From positions 69,616,123 to 69,680,122 of the forward strand of contig NC_087064.1 of the NCBI RefSeq assembly GCF_963678635.1: 64,000 nucleotides of DNA, given 5' to 3'. The stretch comes from Symsagittifera roscoffensis. Its lineage: Eukaryota > Xenacoelomorpha > Acoela > Convolutidae. The notes under the pieces are model-generated. The model did no database searches and was not told where the DNA came from. It was given only the letters and a program-made list of their open reading frames with translations. Both the position numbers and the translations under genes were made by a program. Below, one piece after another: positions 29,900-43,600 of the stretch (positions within the stretch are counted from its first letter, which is position 1; every line of letters starts with the position of its first letter).

Positions 29900-31186
29900 C
29901 TCCATTTTTGCACAAAAATTATCGTTCAAAATGTTTTCAAACCATTCGTGAAAATCATGTATACCACACCTGAAGTTTTGTCGTGCTGCTGTCGCCCCAG
30001 ATCTCAAAAGTCAGCCTCATTTTGATGGTTCAAGGTAACTTATGAGTTAAGGTACCTTAATTAAAATCCCTGAAGAAACAAAAACATCACTTGAATCAAG
30101 TGATTGGGTCACAAAACACCCCAAGATTTTATTCGAAACGTAAACAGATCGCTTAGAGATCTGTATCAAATTATACTAAACCTGTCTTTTCATTACCTTT
30201 ACCTTTTTGCGCCCGGCTAAAAGTTGCGACCCCACGCCCAGATAAAACTCGCCTGTCAAAAAGAAAAAACCCAAAACTTGATCAAAAGTCTTTTTGACGC
30301 AAAAGATGGTCCAAAATGTCACCTGTCGGCTAAATCGAGCAATGTTTCATGATTCTTGAACTCAGTTTTTGCCTCAGCGGTCTCAGATATAACTTGCGAA
30401 AAAAATTCTCTTATTTCTGCTTTCAAGGCAATTATCTCTCTCTCTCTCTCTCTCTCACTCTCTCTCGTCTCTCCATAAAATTTCCAAAACATGATATAAC
30501 TCAGACCACTTCGATTATCAAGCCAACAGACAGTTGTAGTTAGCCAACAAAATTTAACGGAGGACAACAAAAGTGTTACTGAACTAGCGCAAATTATATA
30601 AAAAAAACTGTTTTCCACCTCTTTTCTAGTTCTTTCTTTTCCAACTCTAACTCCAACCGTTTTCCCGTACTCCAACCCCCTCCCCTCGCACACATTTCTT
30701 CATAACTTTACGTCCGTCGTAAAATGACGCATTTAGAAATAAGCATGCCTTGGTTAACATGAAAATGGGAAATTTGCAATGTGGGAGACAAAAAACAAGC
30801 CTAAAAATAAGAAGCCTAAAAAAAACAACTGATTATATGTGGAAAAAAAATCGAATTTCCAAAATTTATATAATCGTATATTCCGAAAAAAATCTAATAG
30901 ACAGATTTTGAAACAACTCAGTTCATTTTGGAATAATTTCAAACAAGACGCTAAAAAGAAAAATGGAGGTAAAATTTATTCTGCAGAATAACTAATCGAC
31001 CTAATTGAGTACCTTCGCTACGTTCAGTAACACTTAAAGTCGGCTAAAAACCAAATCTGCACAACTCGATTTACATAATGCGAACATGAAACATTGCAAC
31101 ACTCCTCCAACTCCTCGCTAGCCAGACTTACATCAAATCAAAAGGACCAAATTATTCTGAATCATAATATTCACGCTGGCACTTAC
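29900..31186. other. Gene-free stretch downstream of the known RNF8-like exons
   Basis: No supported exon. A CT microsatellite lies at about 30,434-30,456. The 124-codon minus-strand frame over it, with an Arg/Glu run, is a translation of that repeat. The next RNF8-like exon should lie somewhere to the left of 31,187, but I could not find it. Confidence 0.5.
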
Positions 31187-31685
31187 CTGAAGGGTCCACG
31201 GTATCCTGCCTGCCCGTGGTGACTTCCGCCTCCTGAGGCACTGGCGCCGCCGCCGCCAAGGGACGATCGGTGTCCTCCGCCGTTGCTCATATACCCACGA
31301 CTACCGCCACTATTTCCACTATGGTGACCGGCGTTTCCATGACTACCGTACCTGTTCGAGCCACGCTGACTTCCTGATCCTCCTCCTCCTCCAGAATTCC
31401 GCCCGTTACTTCCAGTAGAGTCTCGGCCATATCTATGATTACTGGACCTCGAACTTCCCGAGAATACGGGTCCGGAGCTGGATCCCGATCCGGAAATGTT
31501 GATACGACTATGGACGTTGCTGCCATTCCCGCTGGAGAAGTTGCCAGCATTAGAGGAACCACCGGAGTTAGAGTTTCCGCTGCTTCCAATGTTCACGTGA
31601 CTAACATTCAGCAGATTTGAGCCGCTGCTAGCTACATTGGATTCACGTTCAGATTTATCCTTCAATGCCTGCATTTCTTCAAGCT
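31187..31685 (-). CDS. RNF8: RNF8-like gene, Gly/Ser-rich tail exon
   Basis: Acceptor CTGTTTAG|AG in phase 1, matching the RING exon. The first 15 codons continue a helix (ELEEMQALKDKSERE), then about 150 residues are Gly, Ser, Asn and His-rich low complexity. Donor TTCAG|GTAAGT follows, so the gene goes on to the left. The tail is more GC-rich than the surroundings. Confidence 0.75.
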
Positions 31686-34600
31686 CTAAACAGCAAAGTA
31701 TTTACTTTTCAATTTGGTTTCACAATGTTAAGACGTTTTTTTTTCTATAACTTAGGCATATTGGACAGTCATATCAAAATAGGCAAATTTGAAAACAACT
31801 TCTGTAGAAAAATGAATAGAAAACAAAAAAATCTTGATAAAGCCAAAAAAAATTCAAAATTCTTTTCTTAAACACACCTGAATACAAAGTTCCAACCCAT
31901 TTTCAATGGTCGGAATAATAATAAAAGTATATTCTTAATGGCTCGGAATTCGGCATATTCATGAACAAGTCAACCAACTTTATGTCTAAAACAACATGGA
32001 AACTATTTTTCTGTTGACATTCACATTCTTTTTGAATTACTTTCAGAACCGTGTTCGGATATATTAGAACACCATGTTTCCACCAAAACTATCTATTGGT
32101 TGTTCTTCTCTCAGAATGTAAAGTTTCCAAAGCTGTGAAAAAATTAAAACTTCAAGTTTCACAGAAAAAATTAAGATTTAACTGTACAAAAATCAGGCCT
32201 TCAAGAAGCAAGCTACAGAGTCTACTGGATTCGAACCAGCATCCTCCAATTTCAGTTGCAAAAACATTATTAATACACCACAGCGGCCAATCTACTAAAT
32301 CTTTCACCCGAGTGTGAAAAGAAGGCATTAATTAGCTGTCGTAGATCATGTTGAATCAGTAAACTTCGCAATTGGGCCACTTTGGTTGGAAACATGCGAC
32401 CTCGCAAAACCACATTAGCTGCGCTAGCTCTGCTTGTGCAATCGCTGCAGCTACCAGAGCCAGCTTTTTATCGGGTAAATCTGAGCTCATTTTAACATTA
32501 AGGAAATTTTTTTCTAATTTGGTTGGCACTAAGCGGCCTCGTAAAATACGCTAATTCTGCATGTGTAATCGCTGCAGCTGCCAGACCGAATTTAAACAGC
32601 TTAAGAACCTTAGGAGTTTTTGAAGATAGTGCTTGTAATCTTAACTTTCTTTGAAAGCTAGAAAACTTTTTAAATTTTTAGTTTTATTTCCTTTTTTATT
32701 TTTGAGTCGGTTAAATCTGATCTCAATTAAAGATTTAGGAGGCATTTGCATATTTTTTTTCTGGATACGCAAAATTTGCTGCTAAAAACTGTCCGTGCTT
32801 TCTCCATTTTGCTTCTGACGTGAAAATTTTGTTTCAGATAACAGGTAGATTTCAGGCCGAACTTAGAACTATAGCAGAAAATTGGAGATCATTATATATA
32901 ACAACCAAAAAGATTTTTCGGCCAAAAGCTTCCAAAAAATGCGAACAGATGTCCCTTTTAGCCTGTTTTTTTTTCAAAAGGTTTCTGTGAAAAACGTTTC
33001 TTGGAAAATATATTTGCTCGAAATAGAGAAAAGATAGACAAATAATTTGAAATTACCCCCCCCCCTAAAAACCTCCTGCACATGCCACTGCTAAGACCCA
33101 ATATCTGCCAAAAGAAAATTTTGAAAAACTAAACAAAATGAAGCTGCCTGAATATAAATCCCTGCTCTTTTCAAGTTTCCGAGCTGACTGACCTTTTCTC
33201 TGCTGGACAAGTTCGGCCCTGACCTGAGCCAGATCGGGGTCCAGAGTGGCGACCACTCTCTCTATGTACTGGTCCAACACCAGACTCCTAACCTCCCTTG
33301 TCACTGTGGCTCTGCAGATGGGACACTGACTATGGCTGTATGGCTTCCGCTTCCAGCTGTCGATGCAGAACTCACAGAACGAGTGTGCACACCCCAGAGT
33401 CACAGCCTAAACAGACGAACAAGCGTTTTTCATAATAATAATAATTTGTTCGCAAAAAATATCATCCATTAGAGAGCACATTTTTAGACTAAAAGTTTAT
33501 TGGATCTCTTTAACTATTCCCCCATTTGGTACCTAGTAACGAATTGCCACCCATGTAATGAAATAATTCAATGGTTATGCATATGCCCCAGTTTGAGAGA
33601 TCCAATCTATTTACGAGAACTACCCTAAAGTTTGCAGCACATTTTTAGGCGCCTCTCTCGTTTATATGAAGCATTTTTTTCTCAAAAGCAATTTAATAAG
33701 CAATCTTTTCAATACTTTTATCTTAATGCCGACTATAAACTTTGGTGGAGTATCCTTGAAATTAATGCGTTAAACTCAATTTCAGTGCTCAAAGCGATGC
33801 TAAAAATTTCTCCGAAAAACTCTCAAAATTCAAAAGTATTGACTTCTAGGTTTCGATAAAACGGTTCAACGTTCGAAGAAAAAAATCAGATTAACTCAAA
33901 ATGATAATTACGTCTAAACCATAAAAAGAGGTCATGCACGTAAATTTATCTCATTTCTAGTTGAATTCTCATTAGCTCGGTTAAATTATGGTGAAGAAAA
34001 AGGACGAGGAAATTGCTTTGATCCTGAAAAATAACTGGAGCAGCAAACACACTTGTTTTCAAACATGAGAGTCCAATAAGACACTATGCTTGTAGTTCAA
34101 CATTTGACCCCGAATTCCAATGGCATTGAAATTTTGTTGGGCTGTCAACATGATATGTACACGGAGTCAATGATGAGTCCTAGCTTTTCTAAACTTAATC
34201 AACAATTCAAACAATCAACTCATTTCCGCAGAAATGCGTTGTAACCGCAGATGAATGCTATGATTATGGTATCATTGCCGAAATAGACTAACTGGACTCT
34301 TTTCTTTCTGATTTTCTACCATTCCAGAAGTTTTTTCCTTCAAAATGAACTCAACCTTCAGTACCACAAACGATGATATTCTTTTTACGAGACTACAGTA
34401 AGTTTATGAATTTATAACATCACATTTGGTCAAACTACAAGACCATACGTCAAAACAAACCCTGTTTTACTGTATTTTACTGTACTTATTTTTTTCATCC
34501 AAAAAAATCAACTCTTTTCAGTAAACTCATAATTACTGCTTAAAATGGACTCAATCTAAATACTACCTATACGATAGCAGTATTTTGAATTTTCAAGAAA

Positions 34601-37600
34601 TTGAGAATGTCAGCAGCCTAAATTTGAAATTAATTACACGTAATTCTGAGAATTTTTTTTAAATTTTCGTATTCTTTTTTCATCGTACCTTTCAAAAAGA
34701 TCAAATCTTCAACCGTTTATCCCTTTTCAAGATATTAACTTTCAAAGCACAATAACTACTTAATAGCTATTTTTGTTGTAAAAATGGACAAAGAAGTCCA
34801 CTAAACAAAGAAAATTCTTTGCCAAATTGGTGTAAATAGGCAAAAAAGCAAAACCGTTTTTCTATCAATCTGAAATTTCAAAATTCACTTTTGAAATTAC
34901 AAGTTGATGTTGGAGTGAGCATGAACAACTTTTAAGAGCTTTTTACTCAACAAAAAGAACGCAGATAAATGTGAAAACGTACTGACTTATTTTTTTGAAT
35001 AAATCGTAATCTTCTTTTTTGAACTTTCGTGTTCTTCTTTTATCATCGTATCCATCAGAAAGATCAAATCTTCAACCGTTTATCCCTTTCAAGATATTAA
35101 CTTTCGAAGCACAAAAACTACTTAATAGCTATTTTTGTCGTTAAAATGGACAAAGAGTTCCACTTAACAATGAAAATTTTTTGCTAAATTGGTGTAAATA
35201 GGCAAAAAAGCAAAACCGTTTATCAATCAATCTGAAATTTTAAAATTCTCTTTTGAAATTACAAGTCGATGTTCGAGTGAGCATGAACAATTTTTATGAC
35301 CTTTTCCCTGAACAAAGGACAAGCAACGAACGCAAGTAAATGTGAAAACAAATTGATTTATTTTTTTGAATAAATCGTGTTCTTCTTTTTTGAATTTTAG
35401 TGTTCTTCTTTTTTCATCGTATCTTTCAGAAAGATCAAATCTTCAACCGTTTATCCCTTTCAAGGTATTAACTTTCGAAGCTCAATAACTACTCAATAGC
35501 TAGTTTTGTTGTAAAAATGGACAAGGAGTTCTACTTAACAATGAACATTCTTTCCTAAATTGGTGTAATTAGGCAAAAAAGCAAAACAATTTATCTATCA
35601 ATCTGAAATTTTAAAACTCACTTTTAAGATTACAAGTCGAAGTTCGAGTGAGCACGAATAATTTTTAAGACCTTCTTCCTGAAAAAAAAAACAACGAACG
35701 CAAATAAATGTGAAAATATATTGACTTAATTTTTTCTAAAATCTTCGAAGAAAAGAAGAAAAGCTTTCAAATTTCGAAGAAAAGACAGATGGCTTTAAAA
35801 CTCTTTGAAATTCTAGAACCAGTCAAGGTTGCCAGAGTGGATTAACAGGTAAAGTTTTTATTTCGCTGGGAAATCTGATAATTAAATTGCTTTTTCGAAA
35901 TTTAAAGTAGATCACGTTTTTCGCGACCTTCACGCTTTCGCTGATCTTTAGTTGCGTTTTCCTTCCTTTTAACAAAAGAAACGAGCTGAAATTCAAAAAA
36001 AATCAAGCCAAACCGCAAAAAAATACATTTGAGTATTAACAAAATTTAAAGACTTTTCCTAAAACGAACTCTCGCGACCTATATAAAAGCCTGAACTATG
36101 TTCATCGATTCTTCAGAAGAATAACAGTCTTCATTAGTTTAATTGACACTTAACAAGGCACGACCGGGACTCAAACCACAGACTTAAGGGACCGAAGGCA
36201 CGCGTTCTAGCACTACTCCACTTCTGAGTACTTTCATTATTTAGAATTACAAGAATCACAACAACAGTGGCTAGCTATGCTGATGTCTCTGGTCAGGATC
36301 AGGATCAGGCTCTGGATTTGTTCAGGGCCAAGTGGAGAAGTGTGTTCATGTGTGTGGCTCTAGCATCTCTACTTGGCAATTGGTGTGTGTTGTTGAGTAA
36401 TCACTTTGTGCTGGATGCGACCACTCGCTACAGGATGACCACATCTCTCATATGCATATGCGACTCAGTCGTCAAAATCAGGCAGGGCCACTTTTATTTA
36501 CATGTTTAGTTATGGTCTAGCGCACAAAACAAAAGATATCCTTGGCAAAAAAGCAAAAAATGGACCTAAAAGTTGAAAAAATTTTACCTCCAGGCGGACA
36601 GTATTTCCAATATCTTAGTCAAACATTAAGAGACCAGTGCACAAATTTGAATGAAAAATGACCTCTCAGAACTTGTATTAGACATGCATAAAAAAGCGGC
36701 TTATTCGGTAGAAATACTCAATTACTTCAAATTTTCCTCTTTCTTTTCAATGGGTATCAATTTTGAGCTCCGATTCTTAACTGACTTTGAATCCTACGTG
36801 TTTTAGCTACCTGTGGGGCTTGTGCATTGTCTACTTCTGGAACTTGGGAGATCCTATCTACTACGAACAGTACGATAAGGAACCACAGGCTTGTATAATC
36901 CAGGCCTTCCTCCTTGACTACTTCTACCTGTGCTGCATGTTACACATGGCAACACTCACTGTTCTCATGACTGCAAAGACTCTGGCACTCACCAAATATG
37001 AGCCACTTCTTAGAAAGACACTACATGTACTGCCCTGGCTCATTGCCACCAGCGTGAGTGAGTGAATTGGAAGCGGATTCCGCAACAAGGACGCTCTCTT
37101 TGTTCTTTCGTAATCTTTGATCTTTCCGACAAAATTTTCAAATGTTTAAACAGGATGTTTGGATTCCAGAGACCTACACACACCAAATTGCGCGCCTTTA
37201 CAGTGCACAGTTTGGCCTCGTATTGCGAGCTTTGACCGCAGAAAAATCCCAGAACTGGTATAATACTGAAAAACTCACGCGCCATGACAGCCTTGCTTTT
37301 CAAACATCAAATTTAAGAAACTGCCAATCAATAACTTTACACAACTCCGAAGCTGCGATTCGTTTCAATACGCTATAAATTGGTTATCAACAAACAATTG
37401 GAAAAAAGTCAATGGACGCAAAAAAAATCCGAATTGTTTTTTTCTAATTTTGAATTTCAAAAAACAATATATGCTCTTAAAAACGAAAAACTTCACAAGA
37501 AATCAAAACTCAAACCACGAAATACCAAAATTTCAACTTTTTCCCGAAAAAAAAAACGAAAAATTATCGCGACCTATACAAGTGTCAAAACGAGTTCAGA

Positions 37601-40600
37601 CTGCTTCACAAGAAATCAAAACTCAAACCACGAAATACCAAAATTTCAACTTTTTCCCGAAAAAAAAACGAAAAATTATCGCGACCTATACAAGTGTCAA
37701 AACGAGTTCAGACTGCTTCACAAGAAATCAAAACTCAAACCACGAAATACCAAAATTTCAACTTTTTCCCGAAAAAAAAACGAAAAATTATCGCGACCTA
37801 TACAAGTGTCAAAACGAGTTCAGACTGCTCAACCGACTTTCGAAATTGTAAATTAGACGAAAGTGAAAGATAAACGGGTTACAAACACCACAAGCATACA
37901 ATTTCACAGCAAGAAATTCGCCATTATTTAAGAATCACCATACTTTTCGAAAAGCTGTGGCTGGGAGTCAAACTGCATTTACATTGACGCGAAGCTGTGC
38001 TTCATAAAAGAAACAAGACTGCTCGTATCAGGGCGAAGCCCTGAAAGTTCCGACTGCCTATTAACGTTTATGGAGCAGTAATAACATAAACAACATAAAA
38101 AAATTGATTGAAATAAAATAAAATGAAAAACGTGTTTTCTAAAATTTGAAAATTTTTCAATGAAAATCATCCCTCCACAAGCCATATAAAGTACAAAACA
38201 ATAGATTTCGCTCCTTGTAACAAATCAATTATGGCAAATAAGCTTCTTTCAACCAATTTGGAATGATTTCTAACGGATTAAATCTCCGCTTATTACGCGT
38301 TAATAGCGCGAATTATATCGCGCGTTAACTGTCCCAAATTGGTCGAAATGGCCAAAATGGCACTCTTTAAACCTTCATAACTTTACAAAAAATGGTCACA
38401 GGTGAAATATCTTTTCAAACTTAAGCTCAGGACAACTATAGCTTTCGAATGATATAAAAAAATTCCGTCAAAAAGCCATCCCGAGCACAAATATTCCTTT
38501 ACTTTTGTATCGAAAGTCGGAACAAAAATCAAACCTACGGGATTCGAAACCAAACCTTCCGAGTTAATGCTCAAAATCTTCACGACTGGGCAGAAATTTC
38601 TTACTGTCCTCTAGAAACCAGCCACCACTAAAGCGGATAAAACACGTGTTATTAAATTGCCCAAAACAATTACCATTAGAGCAATACGTGGACACTCCAT
38701 TGCACTAAATTATACAGAAAGGGTTGGAAAAAAACATGCGATATAAAACAAGCATTTGCTGGTAAAAATTTCATTAAAACCTAATTTTTTCACAATAGTT
38801 CTTTTCCGTAGCCTTGCTTTTGGAAAAAAAGTTAGAGATTATTCGTAATGACTTTCAAATCTATTTGATCTTTTTTGTCTAATTAAGTTTTTGATTAAAT
38901 AATTTGTCTAATGCGCTTTTAACAATAGATTCACCCTATTTTCGTGAAAAAATCCTTTTTTTTTTAAATTAAATTGATTTAACGGGCAATTCAACTTCTA
39001 CGTAAATCTAATCGTGGAAATTTTGAGAGGGGACATTTAAACTCGTTGGGGAGAGGCTTCGACCCAAAGGCTTCACAAAAAGACGCTACTTTGCTAATTT
39101 TTACATCATTTTTATTCATCTAGCAGTAAATTTTTTCTAAACGCTAATTTAGCACCCAAATTCACTAAGTTTGAGGGAAGAACGCGCCCGAAAAAAGCAA
39201 TTTATCAAAACTTAGAAAAATAATTAGGCCGAAACCTTTTTTACAATAATTTGCACGAGGCCCATAAAAAATCGCAAAATCGGCTCTATATAGTGTTTTG
39301 AGAAAGATCCAAAAATCAGTTTTTTGTCTTGAAATAATTTCGAATAAATCGTCGAAAACTTTTCAAAACCCGCCGTGGCCCCTCGAGAATATCCGGTTAG
39401 CACGGAGCCGCCGCATAACTTCTAAAAATATCGGCAACTGTGTCCTTATTTTCTAAAAAAAATTTCAAATTTCTTTAGATTTAATTTTTTTTAGAATTAA
39501 TTGAAAAATTGACTGTTGATATCTTAAAAAAGAATTGAACATCGTCCAGTAACTGATATGACAAATCAACCTTTCGTTTTTCAAGCTTTTATGCTCCTCG
39601 CAATGCAACGATCAAAAATTATCGCCAATAGAACGTTGGAAAAAAAACAAAGAACGCAAGTAAGAGCTAACTTGTTTTTTTTTTTGAAAAAAAAATCAAC
39701 TTTCGAATTTCGAATAAAAAACAGTTGGCTGCAAAGCTCTTTGTTTTTCTAGAACTTAATTATGATTGACACTTTTTTGATATAAAAAAACCAATTTGAG
39801 AAAATTGGATCAATAAGTACGTTTTTTATTGCGCTGAGAAATCTGAACATAAAAATCTACTTTTAAAACTAGAAGTCAATTACGTTTTTCACGATCTTTT
39901 AAGTTAACTATTCGATGATAGAGTTTGTTTTCCTTCTAAAAAATTTGCTAAGCGCTGTGTGTAAAAAGCTCAATTCTGATTGGCTGAAAATTCCCACTTA
40001 GAAGCAAGTCAACATCCTCTCCCCTAAACGTATTTGGGGAGGGAGGATGTTAACTTGGTCCAAAAAAGTTATTTAAAGTTTTCAAAAATCAAAATTCAAA
40101 CCGAAAAAAAAACAAATTTTTCAGCATCAATTCAAAAAATAGCGTTGATAAAAACACGTCGAGTTTCAACTAATTAGCTTTGAGGGAACAGCTAGCAGGA
40201 AAATTTTCGTTTTTACTTAAGACCACGATTACGACTATAATTATAAGTTGACTAGCAAACTTACAGTATTGAAAAGTTTGAAATATTTGCAAACTTAAAA
40301 TTCAGCTACATTGTGCGCGAAATACGCGCATGCGGTTTCTGTGACAAATAGCACAGAATTTTGTTTCGAACACAGTTCATTTTTGAATCAAATTTTAAAA
40401 AACGAAACGACTTCGTTCGCTTAAATTGCTACAACTACTAGATATGTGATGCCTTTCTTCCGTCCGATTATACAAAAGCCTTCTTGTAGACTTAATATTT
40501 AAGATTTGATTTAGATTTGGAAATTGAACTTGAATATCTCCCGTCTGTAAACAAATAGTAGATTCAATGGATCTACTTAACAATCTCCCATCCTTTTCAG

Positions 40601-43600
40601 AAAGGGGGGAGATTATTTAGTAGATTAAAACAGTCGAACTTTCGACCAATCAGAATGCAGCAAAGTTAGAATTCACATTAGAAAGCTCACGCAAATTTAC
40701 TGTATTTTATTCATAGGGGGGAGGGAGATTGTTAAGTAGATCAGATTCAATTTTTTCATCTGTTGTAGCCATGTCCACAGCATGTGACGGGTTGTATGGC
40801 ATTGACAGACACTCAAATGCGGGCGCCTGTTGGGTTAATACAAACAAACGACATTCGCCGCGACACAACATCCTCACATACTATCTCTTAACAGGCTAGT
40901 TGGTTGATTCAGAAAACAATTTAAGTGAGAATTTCAAATTGCACGAGTTGGATTCGGCCTTCTTCACACCATTTACAAATCAGTTATTGATTTGAAGTTC
41001 TCATGTAGACTTTAAGAATGTGGCTTTAGCATTTAGTATTTGAACTAAGTTAAACTAACAACAAGGAAAACCTGTAACTGGGCAATTTGGCCAGAATGTG
41101 CTGACCACGCTGATTTAAAACAGGAAAAATCAAAATCAAAAATCAAAATTTTCTGCAAAATTTGATTTTTCTATTTTTTCAGGCTTGTGGTGAAAAAGTA
41201 TAAAGCGAACGAAAATTCTATTTCTATACATGTTTCAGGAGTTCTTTGGGACAACCTGTCCCACCTCACAATCCTCATTTGCTACTCAATTATGCTCTTC
41301 AAACTAATCCAGAGACAAGTTAGGAAACTACGGACTCAAAATAACTCCGGAGAAGAGAAACATCATCTGCTTGTGGGTCCCTACGGCCAACTGGGGGGCG
41401 GGTGTTGCCAGGAGACGCACGAGGAAGGGTTCCGCCAGATGTTCGGGAACCTCATCTACCTGCCGCCTCTTTTCTTTCTATGTTGTCTGCCTATGATTAT
41501 CCGTATACACTTGAACATGGATTTCTTCGGTAGATAAATAATTTTTTCTTTTCATTTAATTTCGCAAAGAAATTACAAAAAAAAACACTCGTGAAAAGAA
41601 AAACTCTCATATTTTGAGAAAATTGATACGCATGAGTTTCAGTAGTTACGAATCAATCAGGAGCCAAAATATAAATGGTTATCTTGACGTGAATACAATC
41701 TTTTGGAATTTGACATTTGAATACTCGAATAGAGTTCGGCTATCCGTTCTCTGAAGAACCTTTTTTTAAAAACTGTTTTCTTTAAAAGAATTTTTTTTTT
41801 CTATTTTTGCTTATTTCCGGCATTTCTGATTCGTGGACCTTTCAGTGAAAATACTCAGCTTACTGTTGAATGCTAGATCTATGAGGTCAGGCAATTTTCA
41901 GCTCCTTTTCATATCGCAACTTTTCAAAGTTTTGATATCAAAAATCAACTATATTGAAACTCTGATGCTCTTTAATTTTGAGAATTTAATCGTTTGCTTG
42001 TGTTAATAAAAACAACGTTGAGTATGGCTTAGTTTTAGTTATTTACCGGACTTCAAAGCTCACCGTCACTGAGCGTAGGATAGATTCTAAGCTTTTCGCG
42101 AACGGGGTACTTTCAAAATTAAAAAATATTAGCGCCAAATGACACTTTCGAAAAAAATTCTGATGTGTCGACGAAAACTGGACCGCCTAAAACGTTACCT
42201 TAAGAATGAACATTTGGTTGACGAGAGAGTCGAAACTGGGTTGAGCGGGGATAGCCTCCCTGTCCTAAATTCGCTAATGACTAACTGAATCCCAATATTT
42301 GCATCTCTCTCAATATTTGCATATTTTCAGGTCTATTCGAAAATGGCAACTGGAGTAGAAGCTACTACAAGATACTCTACGTTGCAAATGTACGTCATTT
42401 TCAACTAATTAACCTTTAATGGAACTTTTACTAAATCACTGACACTACTTTGCTTCCAATTTCAGGGAATTGGCAACAATCTCACTGGATTGGTCAACGT
42501 TCTTCTATTCGTGGTGGGCACCAAACACACTAGACGCACATGCAGGTACTTAAGTCAAACTTAACCAAGAAATTAATTCGATTCATTCAAAAAAACCCGG
42601 CAGATGCTCAACAAACCGCCATATCTACAAACTGTCATATCTTGAAGCCGAAATTACATCAGAATAACGTAACTTACATCAGAATTTCGTAAAAATTGCA
42701 TAACAACTTTCATAATCTATTGTTATGTTGCGTCATGGAATAAGTTTTCTGCATGTTGGAATGCTTATCTTATTTTCGGCTTGTTGGCCAACCACCAAAA
42801 ATCCAAGTCCAAGAAAATGAAGACAGATGATTGATTCAGTAGATGCGAATTGTTTTGAAAAAACGCTTGAATTCCTTCATGATAATTAAAATAAGAAAAT
42901 AAGATAACTTTTTTTTCAAAAATTTGGTTGATTTTTTAAACTTTTATAAGCTGAACAGTTCTTTTATTTAAAACAATAACATTATCATTTGATATATTAG
43001 TAATTCTGTCAAAAGCGAATGCTATCCAAACAAAATGAATGGCTATGGCTGGGGATGCCAAGATCTTCCCCGCTCTATAAGACTCCTTCAGAATTAAGCA
43101 TTTTGCGCGCAGCGCTTAACAAATTTAACCCCAATTAAGCTCCTCTGGGGAGGAGTTTCTTAATTTGGTCTATATGATGGGGTAAAAGATGATTAGCCTG
43201 ATCCTTCCGTTATTCCAGGTAGCCGGCACGGCACTATTTTACTTAAAATTTTTATTAATAAAACTAAATTGTTGCACCGTTTGAGACCAGGACTAGAATC
43301 TAACTTTTGTCAACGCAAATAAACTTTCAAAGCCCGATTACGATTTAGTCTAGAAAAATTATTAGCTACTCCGTAGAACAGCATCATAGTTGAGAAGACT
43401 GATTGTATGATTAATCATAGATGAAAACTCATTGTATGCTGTTAAGCGTTCTTGAGATTTTGCTCAGAAAACATTCCTGACTTTTACTACACTGTCGTAA
43501 TCGTGTAAATTAGTTTATTGTTTCGACCACAGAAAGTGGGGAGGAATTTTTTGTCTTCGTTTCTGTTAAGGTTTTTTCTTACCCCCAGGCAAAATCTGAC

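Noticed and set aside
30319-30693. 124-codon minus-strand ORF with an Arg/Glu run
   Set aside because: The run is the CT microsatellite read in reverse; the rest has no recognisable pattern.
37380-37856. 158- and 133-codon ORFs with repeated peptide
   Set aside because: Translations of the 113-bp tandem repeat; length follows from the unit keeping frames open.
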